From the NCBI RefSeq assembly GCF_028502605.1, contig NC_079234.1, forward strand, positions 3,534,001 through 3,598,000: a stretch of DNA of 64,000 bases. The letters run 5' to 3'. Both the position numbers and the translations under genes were made by a program. Below, piece after piece: positions 37,273-48,960 of the stretch. This stretch comes from Trichoderma breve (lineage: Eukaryota > Ascomycota > Sordariomycetes > Hypocreales > Hypocreaceae). The first letter of the stretch is position 1. Every line of letters starts with the position of its first letter. The notes below the pieces were generated by a model. The model worked only from the letters and a program-made list of their open reading frames with translations. It ran no database searches and was not told the origin of the DNA.

Positions 37273-38713
37273 TCATGCAGCAACACCCTCCAGCGGCTTC
37301 GTCCTCCCCAGCCCATCCCGTCCATAATAATCCATAGGGTAAATGCCATCACCACCATCCTCCTTTCCCCAGCCGCCTCTCTTCCCCAGCGCCACAAGCG
37401 CCTCGTAAGGAGTCAGGAGCGGCCTGGGAAAAGCGTATCCCCAGTCGATACTCAACCGTGGGCATGCAACTTGCACCCAGCACTCAACATCGCTCATCAT
37501 GGCAAGCTTGCCAGGGAAGATCTCGCTCAGGAGGAGATCTATCTTGGGGATGCCCCGCTCGGCCAGCTCCCGCTCGATCAGGGCCAGCGTATGCGGGTTC
37601 CCTTGGCGACCAAGCGATCCCAGGATGAGGCCCCAGCGACGGGCTTTGCGGGCAGTTTGGATGGCGGAGCGGCGCACCGACTGCATCTCGTCATGGCCGT
37701 ATGTCTCTCGCGTCAACTTGCGCGAGTATGGGTCGTACCGGTAGGCAGGAATGGCCGGGTTGTGGATCATGATACTCTCAAGATGGAAGCGTCCGTCACC
37801 GAGATAGAGAATCAGGTCGATACCATCCTCATCCCGCAGACGAGGCGACGTGCACCCCAGGATCTCACCCTTGCTGAGTGGTCCAATCTGAGGCACGACG
37901 ACACTGAAACCGGCAGCTTCGAGGCTGCTCCGTATGCCGTGGATGGTGGCGTTGAACTGAATAGTGCCGACAATCGCAATAGTCTTGCCACTGGCAAAGT
38001 TTCTCTCCAGCGAGGCAATCAGATGCGCCGTGTCAATGCTGATATCGACAAAGACGTACAACGTCTTGATCTTGGTCACATCCACGGGAATCAAACAGCT
38101 GTGCGCATAATGCACCAGCAAGTCGCAACCCAGTGCCCGCGCAGTATAATCGTCAATGCAGCACGCGCCGTACGTCACATCGCCCATGATGAGCGTCTCG
38201 ACGCCCGGGCAGAACTGCGTGACAATGTCCGAAATGGTTGTCGCAAACAACAGCAGGCCTTCGGGCATCTGCAGCGCTACTTTGCGCGCCCCTGACTCTC
38301 GGATTCGGTGTATTGTCTTTGGTATTTCAAAGTTGTAGTTGGCTGGTAGTAGCGCTATGGCTTCCTTGAGGCTGGGGTCTTCTAATATTTCTTTGGGGAC
38401 TCTGTTTAGAAGTCGCGGAGCTCGTCGAGGTTTGGCCGCTGCATGGTAGGATGATGTTAGAGAGCCAACGAAGCGCTTTACTATTGGATAGTTGCAACAT
38501 ACCTTGAACAGCGCCGCTACCTCCCTCCTCTGTTGATCCCTTGGCTGCCGCTGCCTCGTCCGCCGCTCTCCGTCCTACGAAGCGCCTCTTTGGCTGTCTT
38601 AATGCCGGTGTCTCATCTTTTGTAGTGTCGTTGTCTGCTCCGTGAACTTCTAGTCGCGCTTCCTCAATATCCGCTGCTGCACCGAGATCGACGAGTGCCC
38701 GGTCGTCCTCCAT
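37273..38713 (-). CDS. DPH1: Diphthamide biosynthesis protein 1 (2-(3-amino-3-carboxypropyl)histidine synthase subunit)
   Basis: Two exons (38503-38713 and 37273-38438) give 458 codons, with donor GTATGT and acceptor TGCAG. With Dph2, this [4Fe-4S] enzyme uses a non-canonical radical SAM reaction. It transfers the 3-amino-3-carboxypropyl group to His of translation elongation factor 2, the first step of diphthamide synthesis. Conserved cysteines sit in YGACCIDD (about 163/164), LGCTSPR (266) and VACPRLSID (396), in the spacing of the cluster-binding triad. Other family features are [15 protein letters not shown] and [11 protein letters not shown]. The first 70 residues are acidic/basic low complexity. 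It is DPH1 rather than DPH2 because all three cysteine sites and the RLSIDWG stretch are intact. It lies tail-to-tail with CTF8. Confidence 0.94.
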
Positions 38714-39152
38714 CTCTGGTTGTTTGTAATCGTCCTTCTTATTTTTTTTTCTTTCTCTGTTGCCCCTCGCTGCCCCTCGTTTACAACTTGCTTTTCGCTT
38801 CTCGTCCGAGGCAAATTTGACGATTTCGATTTCGTATGCGAGATAATGTGTTAACTGGTGGGTCTGGTAAATCGAATATCAAGCAATATGCAATTTGAAA
38901 ATATGTCAAGATTGGCTGTAGTTGTAAATGACAAAAGCTTTTACACTGGAGATCGCAAATCCAAGGTGGGGTGATGGATGGATCGCAAGCGGCCCCACAA
39001 CGGACTTGTCTTCAGTTGTCATGTATCTCTTCGTTTCACTTATACCAAAGATAGGAAATTACACTTATTAACCCTCATAAATATTATTCCTACGTCCTGA
39101 TTTCTCTCTTCGTATAAACACCATTACTATTGTAACAACAAAAATTGCTCTC
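38714..39152. other. Spacer between DPH1 start and the epimerase gene end
   Basis: 439 bp holding the DPH1 promoter (T-rich tract at about 38740-38760) and the epimerase 3' UTR. No gene seen. Confidence 0.4.
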
Positions 39153-40454
39153 CTACGAACTCTTCTTCTTCTTGCCATCAATACTGAACCTGTAGCTCGC
39201 CTGAACCACATACGGACCATCATCCGGTCCCCAGATCTGCTTCCTCCCCCATTCGGGGTTGTTGATGCCGTCGATCCAGTCCTCCACCTCCATCACCAGA
39301 CATCCGTACTTTGGAATCGTTCTCGGGAAATGCTTGTTATTGTGCAGGCCCTGCGTCTTCTTCAACGCCAGCGTGCCGTTTTGCCCGTTGCAGCTGTACA
39401 CCTGGAAGGCCGTCTGGTCCGAATAGACGTCCAGGTGGATGCCCGACCAAGGCGATGACAGACTCGCGACAGGGCCTTCAGTACGCCAGTCAAAGGGGCC
39501 CAGAGCATCCCGGTTGACGAGGTAGCAGGTATCTGATGTCTCTGTTAGCTCAATACATTTCCTATTTCCTCCCTTGATAGAATGGAGGAAGACGCCAGGA
39601 TCCTTACCAAAGCCGGTACAGTTGTTACCGCAATTCTCCTTGATGCCACTCTGCTGGAATCCCTTGCCAAGCTGCTTCGGCTGCGACCAAAAGTCATTCG
39701 CCGTGTTCTTCTTGTTCGCCAAAATGTCGCCCGTCGGGATCAAGAATCCATCGACATCGACGCGCTGTCCGCTATACGGAAGATGCAGCGTATGGTTCAG
39801 CGCCGTCTGGGTCTCGTTATTAGCATAGCCATCCAGGTTCCAGTACGTGTGGCTGCTGAGCATGATGGGCGTCTTCTTGGTCGTCGCCAGCGCCACCATC
39901 TTGAAATCCCACTGGTTTTCCTGCACCGTGTACGTGATGTGCGACACGACCTCGCCGGGAAATCCCTCCTTTCCGTCCGGGTCGACTATGCTAAAGGTGA
40001 TGCTCGTCGCGGTGTGCGCCGACACGGTGAAGTTGCGCCAGTCCCAGCCGTCAGGGCCTCCGTGCAGCGTGTCCGACCCATTGGGTGCGGCCTTTGTGGG
40101 ATTCTCATTCGGCGGCGCGTGATATGTCTTGCCGTCAATGACAAAGGTGCTGTTCTTGATGCGGTTCGCGTACCGGCCCGGCACGCCGCCAAAGTGCGGA
40201 TGCTGCTTGTCAATGCCGTAGTAGGTGGCATTGTCGAAGCCGCCGACGAGATCGCGCTGGATGCCGTAGCGGTCATTGATGAACAAGTTCGAAATGGACG
40301 CTCCATACGGTATGAATGACGCCTCGATGCCCTTTGCGCGAATCCAATACTTGCCGTCCTTGTCTGGGCCGCTTCCACTCGACGCGGCGCTGGCTGTAAG
40401 TGGAAGGGCAGCAGCCGCAGCCAAAACGGCCAAAGAGTTACCCGTCAGCTTCAT
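39153..40454 (-). CDS. Secreted aldose 1-epimerase (galactose mutarotase family)
   Basis: Two exons (39608-40454 and 39153-39532) give 408 codons. The intron at 39533-39607 has donor GTAAGG, branch GCTAACAG and acceptor CATCAG. It is 75 nt, in frame and free of stops, so an unspliced frame also reads through (433 codons), but splicing restores the family sequence NCTGFDTCYLVNRD. The start MKLTGNSLAVLAAAAALPL is a signal peptide ending near TASA. An ATG 13 codons upstream would bury the signal and is unlikely. The mutarotase fold is shown by HFGGVPGRYANRI, the catalytic His region SSHTYWNLDGY, and the C-terminal acidic segment MEVEDW that holds the likely general base. The enzyme interconverts alpha- and beta-anomers of sugars. 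Several N-glycosylation sequons support an extracellular form. Confidence 0.88.
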   Translation of the reverse strand: MKLTGNSLAVLAAAAALPLTASAASSGSGPDKDGKYWIRAKGIEASFIPYGASISNLFINDRYGIQRDLVGGFDNATYYGIDKQHPHFGGVPGRYANRIKNSTFVIDGKTYHAPPNENPTKAAPNGSDTLHGGPDGWDWRNFTVSAHTATSITFSIVDPDGKEGFPGEVVSHITYTVQENQWDFKMVALATTKKTPIMLSSHTYWNLDGYANNETQTALNHTLHLPYSGQRVDVDGFLIPTGDILANKKNTANDFWSQPKQLGKGFQQSGIKENCGNNCTGFGKDPGVFLHSIKGGNRKCIELTETSDTCYLVNRDALGPFDWRTEGPVASLSSPWSGIHLDVYSDQTAFQVYSCNGQNGTLALKKTQGLHNNKHFPRTIPKYGCLVMEVEDWIDGINNPEWGRKQIWGPDDGPYVVQASYRFSIDGKKKKSS

Positions 40455-42081
40455 GATGATGAGCAATTCTTCCCCAGAAGAGATCAAAGACAATGAAAAG
40501 TAGTGGCGCAGCCTATGGAAAACAAACTCAGCCCCTGTGGAAAGTCAAACAAAGGGAGATGGCCAAGACATTCGCAGATCGGGAGGGCCCAAGGCGCATA
40601 CCCGTCCATGCATTAAGTACTCCAGAGGCCATGAGTGACACAGCACGACTCTCGCGCCCCAATGCTACTCTACCTTGCCCAATTCTACTCTAACCTTGCA
40701 CACAGTATGCAGCATCTCGTGTCTTCGGCTTCTTTGTCCATCCACATGACGCAGAAACCAAAGTCCCGGCCAACATATCACTGTCCACAACAGGCAACCA
40801 ACCACGATGATCCCAGGGGGCTGGAAAGGGAATGAGAGGGGTAAGGTTGGCTTTCCCCGGATTTACCATGAGGAGAAAAAAGGACTAGCTAAGCGATTGA
40901 AGGCACAAGTTCCGAGAGAGCGAGAAGAGAACAGGGGGAAGTGAGCGAAGGATTGATTTCGCTTCTCCGGGGTTGGAGCGGTTGATCAATGCATACGAGC
41001 ATGATGTCACCTGGTTATGATGTATGGTGTAGGAATCCCGATGCAAACAACCCGGGGGAGCATGACAATCCCCAGGACTTATGTAACGAAGTTCTGGGTT
41101 TTTTTCTTCTCTCCTATTTATGTCACTTGATCACTTGATTCATCCTGTGTACTCCGCAGATCACGACAACTTATACTTGCAATCAATTCCCATAGAGTCT
41201 CTTCCAAGACACCAATCCAGCTCTTCACACACACACCAACATACCTACCTACCCAATCAGCCAATGTAACCTCAAACGCGGGGCAAAAGCAGACCAACAG
41301 ATCAGATACAACTACAACCTCGATCACTTCATTCCTCCCAATTAACAACCAAATTACACGTATTAATACCTACTACTAGTAATTACCCCCAAACCAACCT
41401 CATAGGTGCGCCAAAAGTGCTCCCATCGGAACCAACTAACACACGCTTGTCTTTCAACTCCCAAAACTCCAGCTTTAATACGCTATTATACGCCATAGTA
41501 AGCGCTCCAATAGCTACAAGCCAAAATCTACAAACTGCTAGACTAAACGGGAACCACGGCTTTTCCCCCTAGCTCAGCTGCTTACAGGCACATTTTCATT
41601 TCAACGACTATTTCCGCACCACTCAGATTGCAATCCGCATTGTTTTTCATTACCAAAAGGATCAAGTACATCATCCGGGATTGATGAGCGGTGAAATCCC
41701 TACCCTGCATCAGTCAGTCCAATTCACGTTGCATTGCATCACATCGGCCAGATCCTACTGTACGCGAAACCAAACCCGCACACGGTAGACATGCTTGTCT
41801 GCAACTTTTTTTTTTGGAAATCGACTTGACATTTGCTCTGCTGCCTATATTCACGCTACAACCCTTCTCCATTATCGTGTCAGATTGCTGTCTCTCCCAG
41901 CGCAAGTCGGAAATGCCAAACAACGAAAGAAAACTAGAGAATAACAAGTTCCACACCCAGGGTTTATGCACCTCACTTTCTACCACGGGTAATATCATAC
42001 TTCCAAGCCAAGCAACTAATTTATACTTTACTTCTCCTCATCTCCCGAAAAGAAAACACCAGACGTCGCCGAGGAGGGCTC
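40455..42081. other. Intergenic spacer, no gene seen
   Basis: About 1.6 kb upstream of the epimerase and downstream of the V-ATPase gene. It contains a short CA/CCTA simple repeat (about 41225-41255) and poly-T tracts (41098-41106, 41807-41816). No protein-like frame on either strand. Confidence 0.4.
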
Positions 42082-44008
42082 CTATGCGTCAATCAGGTTC
42101 TCCTCAGCCTGCTGCCTGTCGTTTGAGGCGACCTCGGCTCGCGCCTTGCCCTTTGCCTTGGCGTCCTTTTGAGATCGCTGGTAGAACTCATTGAGCACCT
42201 TGGCCGGGATACGGTTGAGCAAGTCCTTGGGGTAGATGCGGAGCAGGCTCCAGGCCAGGTCCAGGGACTCGTAGATCGATCGGGACTCGTACGCGCCTTG
42301 GCTGATGAACTGGCGCTCAAACTTGTCCAGGAACTCGAGTGACAGCTTGTCCTCGGATGAGAGGGCCTCCTCACCAACGACAGCCTTCATGGCGGCGGCA
42401 TCACGGCCAATGGCGTACTTGGCATACAGCTGGTTGGACACATCACCGTGATCCTTGCGAGTCATACCCTCACCGATGGCAGACTTCATCAAACGCGACA
42501 GCGACGGCAGCACGTTGATGGGCGGGTAGATACCACGGTTGTACAGAGGTCGGTCGACGAAAATCTGTCCCTCGGTAATGTATCCTGTCAGATCGGGGAT
42601 GGGGTGGGTAATATCATCGTTGGGCATGGTCAAGATGGGGATCTGGGTGATGGAGCCGTTTCGTCCCGTCACACGGCCAGCTCGTTCGTAGATGGTCGAC
42701 AAATCCGTGTACATGTAACCGGGGAAACCACGACGACCGGGAACTTCTTCTCGAGCGGCGGAAACCTCACGAAGAGCATCGCAGTAGGCCGACAAATCAG
42801 TCAAGATGACCAAGACGTGCTTCTCGAGCTGGTAGGCGTAGTACTCGGCGGTCGTAAGGGCAAGACGAGGAGTAATAATACGCTCGATACTGTTTGAATT
42901 GTCTCAGCCAACAGCTCTTGTTAGGGGAAAGACAAGAGTACTTACGTAGGATCGTTGGCAAGGTTGAGGAACAGGGTAGTACGCTCCAGACTGCCGTTCT
43001 CTTCGAAATCACGAGTAAAGAATCGAGCAGTCTCCAAGTTGACACCCATGGCACCGAACACAATGGAGAAGTTCTCCTCGTGGCCGTCATGAACACCCTT
43101 GTTGGTAATTCCCTGCTGCTTGACCAAGCCAGCCTGTCGGCAAATCTGAGCAGCAATTTCGTTGTGCGGCAGACCAGAGGCTGAGAAGATGGGAATCTTT
43201 TGTCCTCGAGCGATCGAGTTCATCGTATCGATGGCCGAGATACCAGTCGCAATCATTTCTTCGGGGTATTCCTAAGACATGTTAGGCCTTGCTGCTCGGC
43301 TCACGAGGTATGCACCGGAAAGATGTAACTCACTCGAGAGAAAGGGTTAATGGGACTGCCGTTGATATCGAGGTACTCTTCTGGTAGCACCTTGGGACCC
43401 TTGTCGATGGCTCGTCCAGATCCATCAAAGATACGGCCAAGCATGTCCTCCGAGACACCGAGCTTAAGGTTCTGACCGGTAAACTTGACACGAGTCTGGT
43501 TGTTGCACTTCCTGTTAGTCACCAGCCCTCTAGCAATTGGCGATCGGGCTCACTTGCCTTCTTCACATCGATACCGGGAGTACCCTCAAAGACCTGGACG
43601 ACAGCTCGGTCACCTAACCCCGTCTCATGTCAGAACAAACATTCCACGCAGGCATTGGCGGCGCCATGCTCATATATAAGTGTAGTATAGAAAAGGAATC
43701 ATCACCCACCTCGGGCTTCCAGAACCTGTCCGTTTCTCTCCGTTCCGTCGGGCAGCGTAAGCGTAACGATCTCATTGTATCGCGGGAATTTGACCTATAC
43801 CGCAACCACTCGTCAGCATTGTACATAACCAATCCTCATTCCATTTCACATCATGACAGCTGAGATCAAAGAAACAAGAGAGGGGAGAGAGAGAGCGGAG
43901 ATGCCATACATTCTCGACGATAACCAGCGGACCATTGACACCGCTCACGGTGTTGTACTGCAGTTGCGGCACAACTGAGTAGGATGACGAATTGCGTGGG
44001 TCCGCCAT
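42082..44008 (-). CDS. VMA2: V-type proton ATPase subunit B
   Basis: Six exons (43910-44008, 43710-43794, 43558-43613, 43334-43495, 42946-43271, 42082-42889) give 511 codons (yeast 517). Subunit B is the regulatory, non-catalytic nucleotide-binding subunit of the V1 head, which alternates with catalytic subunit A and drives vacuolar acidification. Hallmarks are RFPRYNE-like [65 protein letters not shown] and the family signature [18 protein letters not shown]. The intron between exons 3 and 4 (43496-43557) appears to be a GC-AG intron, GCAAGTGAGC...CTAAC...CAACCAG. Only that pair of sites gives the conserved GIDVKK/TRVKFTG junction. A second acceptor 12 nt earlier would add four residues (CNNQ). 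The Lys/Ala-rich C-terminal tail is typical of filamentous fungi. Confidence 0.96.
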
Positions 44009-45222
44009 TGCTGCGAATCTATCTTGTGTTTCTGCTGTTTCCGCCTGCGTGCAGCTGGAAGCTTCCCCTCTGAAGCTCTTATCTCTCTAAACCTTGGTCG
44101 GCTTTCGATCTTATGCGGTCACGGCGCAGCAACCTCAAGTAGCCACGAATTACGTCGGGGGGGAGTTGAATGCGGAGGAGCGTATTGGCCGAGAAGGGCA
44201 ACGGACTTAAGCAAGCCGAAAGGTGCAAAAGAGTAAAAAGAGAAAGAGGTCGGTTATTCGAGCAGCGAAGAAGAACCACCGAGCTCGAATATCGGGATGC
44301 GTCGTCGCAAAGGGGAGCTGGCGAAGATGGGAGGAAAGATCAAGGTCGGAAGACAGAACAAGAGAAGGCTGGAAGCGAAACAGCTCGACAAGAGTGGAGA
44401 CAAGCGACCGCCGCCTTTCAATCAAATGGCCTTGGCAGTTCTTGTTCAGCGAGCGTCGTTAGTGGGTTTAGCGGGCTGCTTTGGGGGCGCTGAGGCCTCT
44501 GCGCTCGCTGCGCAAAAAAATAGACCCCACGCCGAGCGCCTTTTGGCTGGCTGCCCATGGAGTCATGATTTGGACAGCGAAGAAGAGCGGCCGTGACATC
44601 ACATGACTGCTAGCGGAAGGTGCTTGGAATTGCGTTCCCCAGTAACCTTATCTTGGCGACGGTGTGTTTTTACATTTGATTCTTGTACTGCTATCAGATG
44701 TTGAATTTATTTACTCTCCATACATGTACTCGGCCATTGAGTATAGAGAAGCCCATTAGCGATAGAGATAGAGCATGGACACGGTACGGAGTACCTCTCC
44801 TGAGGGGAGCAAAGTACCGACGGTCCAAGCTGTAGAGAGGTAGAAGCTACCCCTCCAAGCCCTCCAAACTGCATCGGCATCAGTTCAGCGACACGACGGG
44901 GGAAGCTCGGTGATCTCCTACAAAGAACGATGACTGCACCCTTGTCTATAAGCACAGCAGCGGAACCAATTGAGTTATTATTGTTTTAAATAGAATAGAG
45001 GTTCAGTTTAATCTGACAGAGCTGGTTTAATCAATATTAACAATAGAGAATTACAGCAGACTTCAACGCTTCAACAAGGTTGGTGGCACTTCTAACCAAA
45101 AGTCAAGCTGTAAGCGTAAATCATACAACCCCATTAAGCATAAAAGATGACAGGTAGATATGTGTGTAGATAGGTATATATATTTACTTGGCAAGATCAA
45201 AGCATCCTCAGTTCTTTGTCCT
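44009..45222. other. Intergenic spacer, no gene seen
   Basis: About 1.2 kb. The 44210-44420 part is purine-rich (pyrimidine-rich on the minus strand), which suits a VMA2 promoter/leader. One exact TACGGAGTA lies at 44785-44793. No supported gene. Confidence 0.4.
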
Positions 45223-46406
45223 CTATGCCTTTTCAGCAGCTGCAGCAGCCTCGGCTCCCTTCCTCGACCTCGCTCCCAGCACTGCCTTTCCTACCGAGCT
45301 GTCATTCGGCTTGCCAATCTCCTGCGTAATCCACGCTCCAATATCCGCCATGGCATCCAAATCGACGCCCGTCTCCATGCCCAAACTCTCCATAAAGTAA
45401 ACCATGTTCTCCGTCGCCACATTGCCCGTCGCTCCAGGGCTGTAAGGGCAGCCGCCGAGTCCGCCCACGCTGCTATCGAATGTCCGGATCCCATGCTCTA
45501 GTGACACAGCCGTGTTGACCAGCGCCTGTCCATACGTGTCGTGGAAGTGCATCGCAATGTCCTCTGTGCGAATGCCGGCCGCACTCATGCACTTGAGCAG
45601 TGCGCTCGTCCGGGGAGCGGTGCCCATGCCAGTGGTGTCGCCAAGTGAAATCTCGTCGGCTCCAGACTCCAGCAGGTCAGTGGCAATCTCAGCCACCTTG
45701 TGAGGGTCAACATCGAAGCCCTCAAAGGGACAGCCCAGAACCACTGAGATATAGGCTCGAACACGGAGTCCCAGCGCCTTGGAGTCCTGAATGACAGCCT
45801 TGAATCGGTCTAGCGAAGTCTTGATGTCGCAGTTGAGGTTCTTCTGCGAGAAGCTCTCAGTGGCGGCAGCAAAGACGGCCACCTCCACCGCCGGTTTCTT
45901 AACATCGGGTTCCAGTAATGTAGCAAACCTGCCGGGGTTCTGTTTCAACAGCGCTTCTGCACTTTGGAAACCCTTTGTATTCGGCGCGAGGAAGGAGTAG
46001 GTGATGGGAACGGGGGCTTCAATCTTCTGTTGTAGGATATGCTCCATGATCTCGCTCGAGTTGGCCATCTGCATCGCCTCGAATCAGCCATCCTTCTCCT
46101 GAAAATAGACCTAGCAGCCAACAACAAGTCTTCTCTTACCTGCGGCACCCATTTCGGTGCTACAAAGGAACCAGCTTCAATCGTCGTCAAACCCGTCTTG
46201 GCCAATCGCTCAATCAGCTCAATCTTGGTTGCCAGCGAAATGGCCTTTTTCTCGTTCTGCAGTCCATCTCGTGGGCCGACTTCGACGATCCTGACTCGGC
46301 TGTCGGATGACGTCTGAGGGCGGCTGGCCGTTGCAAAGCCTCTGTGCACCCTCAGCGGTGAAGAGCGCCTGCAGGCCCGGCAGATGGACGATCGAAGTAG
46401 AGACAT
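45223..46406 (-). CDS. Hydroxymethylglutaryl-CoA lyase, mitochondrial
   Basis: Two exons (46140-46406 and 45223-46068) give 370 codons; donor GTAAGA, acceptor GATGCAG, phase 0 between VPQ and MANSSE. The Arg/Ser-rich start with RGFATAS is a mitochondrial presequence. The DRE-TIM barrel is marked by VEVGPRDGLQNE (metal and substrate binding), SFVAPKWVPQ, the metal-binding HFHDTYGQAL, and the lyase signature GGCPYSPGATGNVATE with its catalytic cysteine. It cleaves HMG-CoA to acetoacetate and acetyl-CoA, the last step of leucine breakdown. There is no C-terminal peroxisomal signal (it ends AAAEKA), so a mitochondrial location is the better inference. The ATG at 46406 was chosen because the longer in-frame upstream extension is hydrophobic and would mask the presequence. 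Confidence 0.93.
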
Positions 46407-47095
46407 GGTGGGCGAGGGAGTGGGATCTGGTTGGGAGGCACCGAGCCGACAACAAAAGAGGTGAGTGTTGTGTTGGAGTAGCAGCAGGTATGAAATTAAT
46501 GGCAATTGGGGGAGCAGCTGCACAGAGCGGCGATTGTCGCGTATTATCGGCCCGTGGCACCACGTCTGACGGCTATAGCAAGTCACGCCCGCCCGTTTGG
46601 CCCGGCGTCGTCCTCCGCATTCCTCGGCCTTAAAAAAAGAGGATTACCTTCTCACAACTGTCGGGCCGCCGACTAGTCTAGCGTAAAGGTGGATAGATCG
46701 ATCATTGCTATCATTGTTATTGTGGCTAACGATACGGAGTACGAACTACTGACTGTACTTGAACTTGCAGATGGAGCAGCACATTTCAAGCAAGACAAGG
46801 CACTCCAGATTTATACAACGCAGCGGCAATCGCAAGATTCCGCAAACTTGTAGTTTACAGATTACCAATCTTCTCTTATACATACACCAATTGCTCAAAT
46901 CAACCTTTATAGATAACAGCGTCTGTTGGCTTCTTCCCATTTACAGATTTGCTTTTTAACATTAAAAACTGAGGCTTGCGACCTAATAAAGAAAATACAC
47001 CTCCTGTCCAAGAGGACGCAGGGGCGGGATTAGGTGGTACCGGTTTTCACAGTCCATACCCTCAATATCCATGACTCCAACAGCAAAGAAACAAC
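46407..47095. other. Spacer between HMG-CoA lyase and alpha-tubulin
   Basis: 689 bp holding the lyase promoter and the tubulin 3' UTR. One exact TACGGAGTA lies at 46733-46741. No gene seen. Confidence 0.4.
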
Positions 47096-48960
47096 TTAGT
47101 ACTCAGCCTCCATCTCCTCGTTGTCGAGAGAGTCGGCAGCAACCTCCTCGTAATCGCGCTCCAGGGCAGCGAGATCCTCACGGGCCTCGGAGAATTCACC
47201 TTCCTCCATACCCTCACCAACGTACCAGTGAACGAAGGCACGCTTGGAGTGCATGAGATCGAACTTGAGGGAGAGGGAAGACCAGGCCTCGGCGATGGCG
47301 GTGGTGTTGGACAGCATGCAGCTATTTTGCGCGTTAGCTTGGGCTCATGCACATACACGCATCAGGGGGGAAATCTTGGTGTATAAGACTTACACAGCAC
47401 GGTTGACCTTGGCGAGGTCGCCGTTGGGAACGTTCTCGGGAGCCTGGTAGCAGATACCGAGCTTGAAACCAGTAGGGCACCAGTCGACGAACTGGATGGT
47501 GCGCTTGGTCTTGAGGGTGGCGACGGCGTTGTGGGCGTCGTTGGGGACAACGTCACCACGGTACAGCAAGCAGGTGGCCATGTACTTGCCGTTGCGGGGG
47601 TCACACTTGACCATCTGGTTGTTGGGCTCGAAGCAGGACATGGTCATCTCCTGGACGGAGTTGGCCTCGTGGGCAGCCTTGGCAGCAGAGATGACAGGAG
47701 CATAGGCGACCAGAGGGAAGTGGATACGAGGGTAGGGGACCAGGTTGGTCTGGAACTCGTTCAGATCAACGTTGAGGGAACCATCGAAACGCAGGGAGGC
47801 GGTGATGGAGGAAACAACTGCGTGGGCAAGCGATTAGCGCACGTAGACTTCACTGGACACAGATTCGGCTGCTACTTACCCTGAGCAATCAGGCGGTTAA
47901 GGTTCTCGTAGTTGGGGCGCTCAAGACCGAGGTTGCGACGGCAGATGTCGTAGATGGCCTCGTTGTCGACCATGAAGGAGCAGTCGGAGTGCTCCAGGGT
48001 GGTGTGGGTGGTCAGGATGGAGTTGTAGGGCTCAACGACAGAGGTGGCAGTCTGGGGAGCAGGGTAGACGCAGAACTCGAGCTTGCTCTTCTTGCCGTAG
48101 TCGACGGACAGACGCTCCATGAGGAGAGCACCGAAACCAGAACCGGTACCACCACCGAAGGAGTGGAAGACCAGGAAGCCCTGAAGACCAACGCAGTTGT
48201 CGGCAACACGTCGGATCTTGTCGAGAACGCCCTCAATCAGCTCCTTGCCGACGGTGTAGTGGCCACGGGCGTAGTTGTTGGAAGCATCCTCCTTGCCGGT
48301 GATCATCATCTCCGGGTGGAAGAGGTTGCGGTAAGGACCGGTGCGGACCTCGTCGACGACATTGGGCTCCAAGTCGCAGTAGATGGCACGGGGAACGTAC
48401 TTGCCCTGGCCTGTTTTGAAAGGGTTAGAGGTGACATATTCTCAACGACACCATATAAAAGGAGATGGGGAGCAAAATAAACATACCAGTCTCGGAGAAG
48501 AAGGTGCTGAAACCCTGATCGGGGTCCTGAGCCTTGCGCTCCTCAGTGAGGTAACCATCGGGCTGTATGGGAAGAAAAAAGACGTTGTTAGCTTCGCGTT
48601 TTGGAGTCGTGGAAAGGTTGTAAACAATGGGCTCAAGCCACATGTGCGGGAGTGGTGGTGGTGTACCTGGATACCGTGCTCGAGGCAGTAAAGCTAGAGA
48701 AGGGGCAAATGTCAGCTCGAATGGTCACGAAAAAAACACATGCCAATGGCGAATCAACTAACCTCCCAGCAGGAATTGGCAATCTGGCAACCAGCCTGGC
48801 CGACTATCCTCCAAAAGTTAGCATCGTCAACTCGCGGTCTTGGGCGTCCATGATGCGGTGAAGGGACGCGTTTGTTTGGTGGGGAGAGGGGGCCCAAAGG
48901 TAAAGGGGCTTTGCCTCTGTCGAGCTAGCACGCACCGTTGATGCTAATAACCTCACGCAT
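47096..48960 (-). CDS. Alpha-tubulin
   Basis: Seven exons on the minus strand (48936-48960, 48763-48803, 48667-48693, 48487-48562, 47880-48410, 47394-47817, 47096-47321) give 449 codons. Four introns fall within the first 60 codons, and exons of 25, 41 and 27 nt are too short for ORF searches. The joined start reads [19 protein letters not shown], then [14 protein letters not shown]. The GTP-binding loop is [31 protein letters not shown] and the catalytic-loop region near [20 protein letters not shown] identify alpha rather than beta-tubulin. The acidic tail ends in tyrosine (EEMEAEY), so it could undergo detyrosination. It pairs with beta-tubulin as the microtubule heterodimer. Codon bias is strong, as for a highly expressed gene. 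Moulds often have a second alpha gene elsewhere. Confidence 0.97.

Noticed and set aside
37471..38295. Long plus-strand frame over DPH1 and a similar one at 39582-40319 over the epimerase
   Set aside because: Both are antisense shadows of genes with strong family motifs on the minus strand.
48012..48236. Ser/Val-rich minus-strand frame inside alpha-tubulin
   Set aside because: It is an alternative frame of a strongly codon-biased gene.
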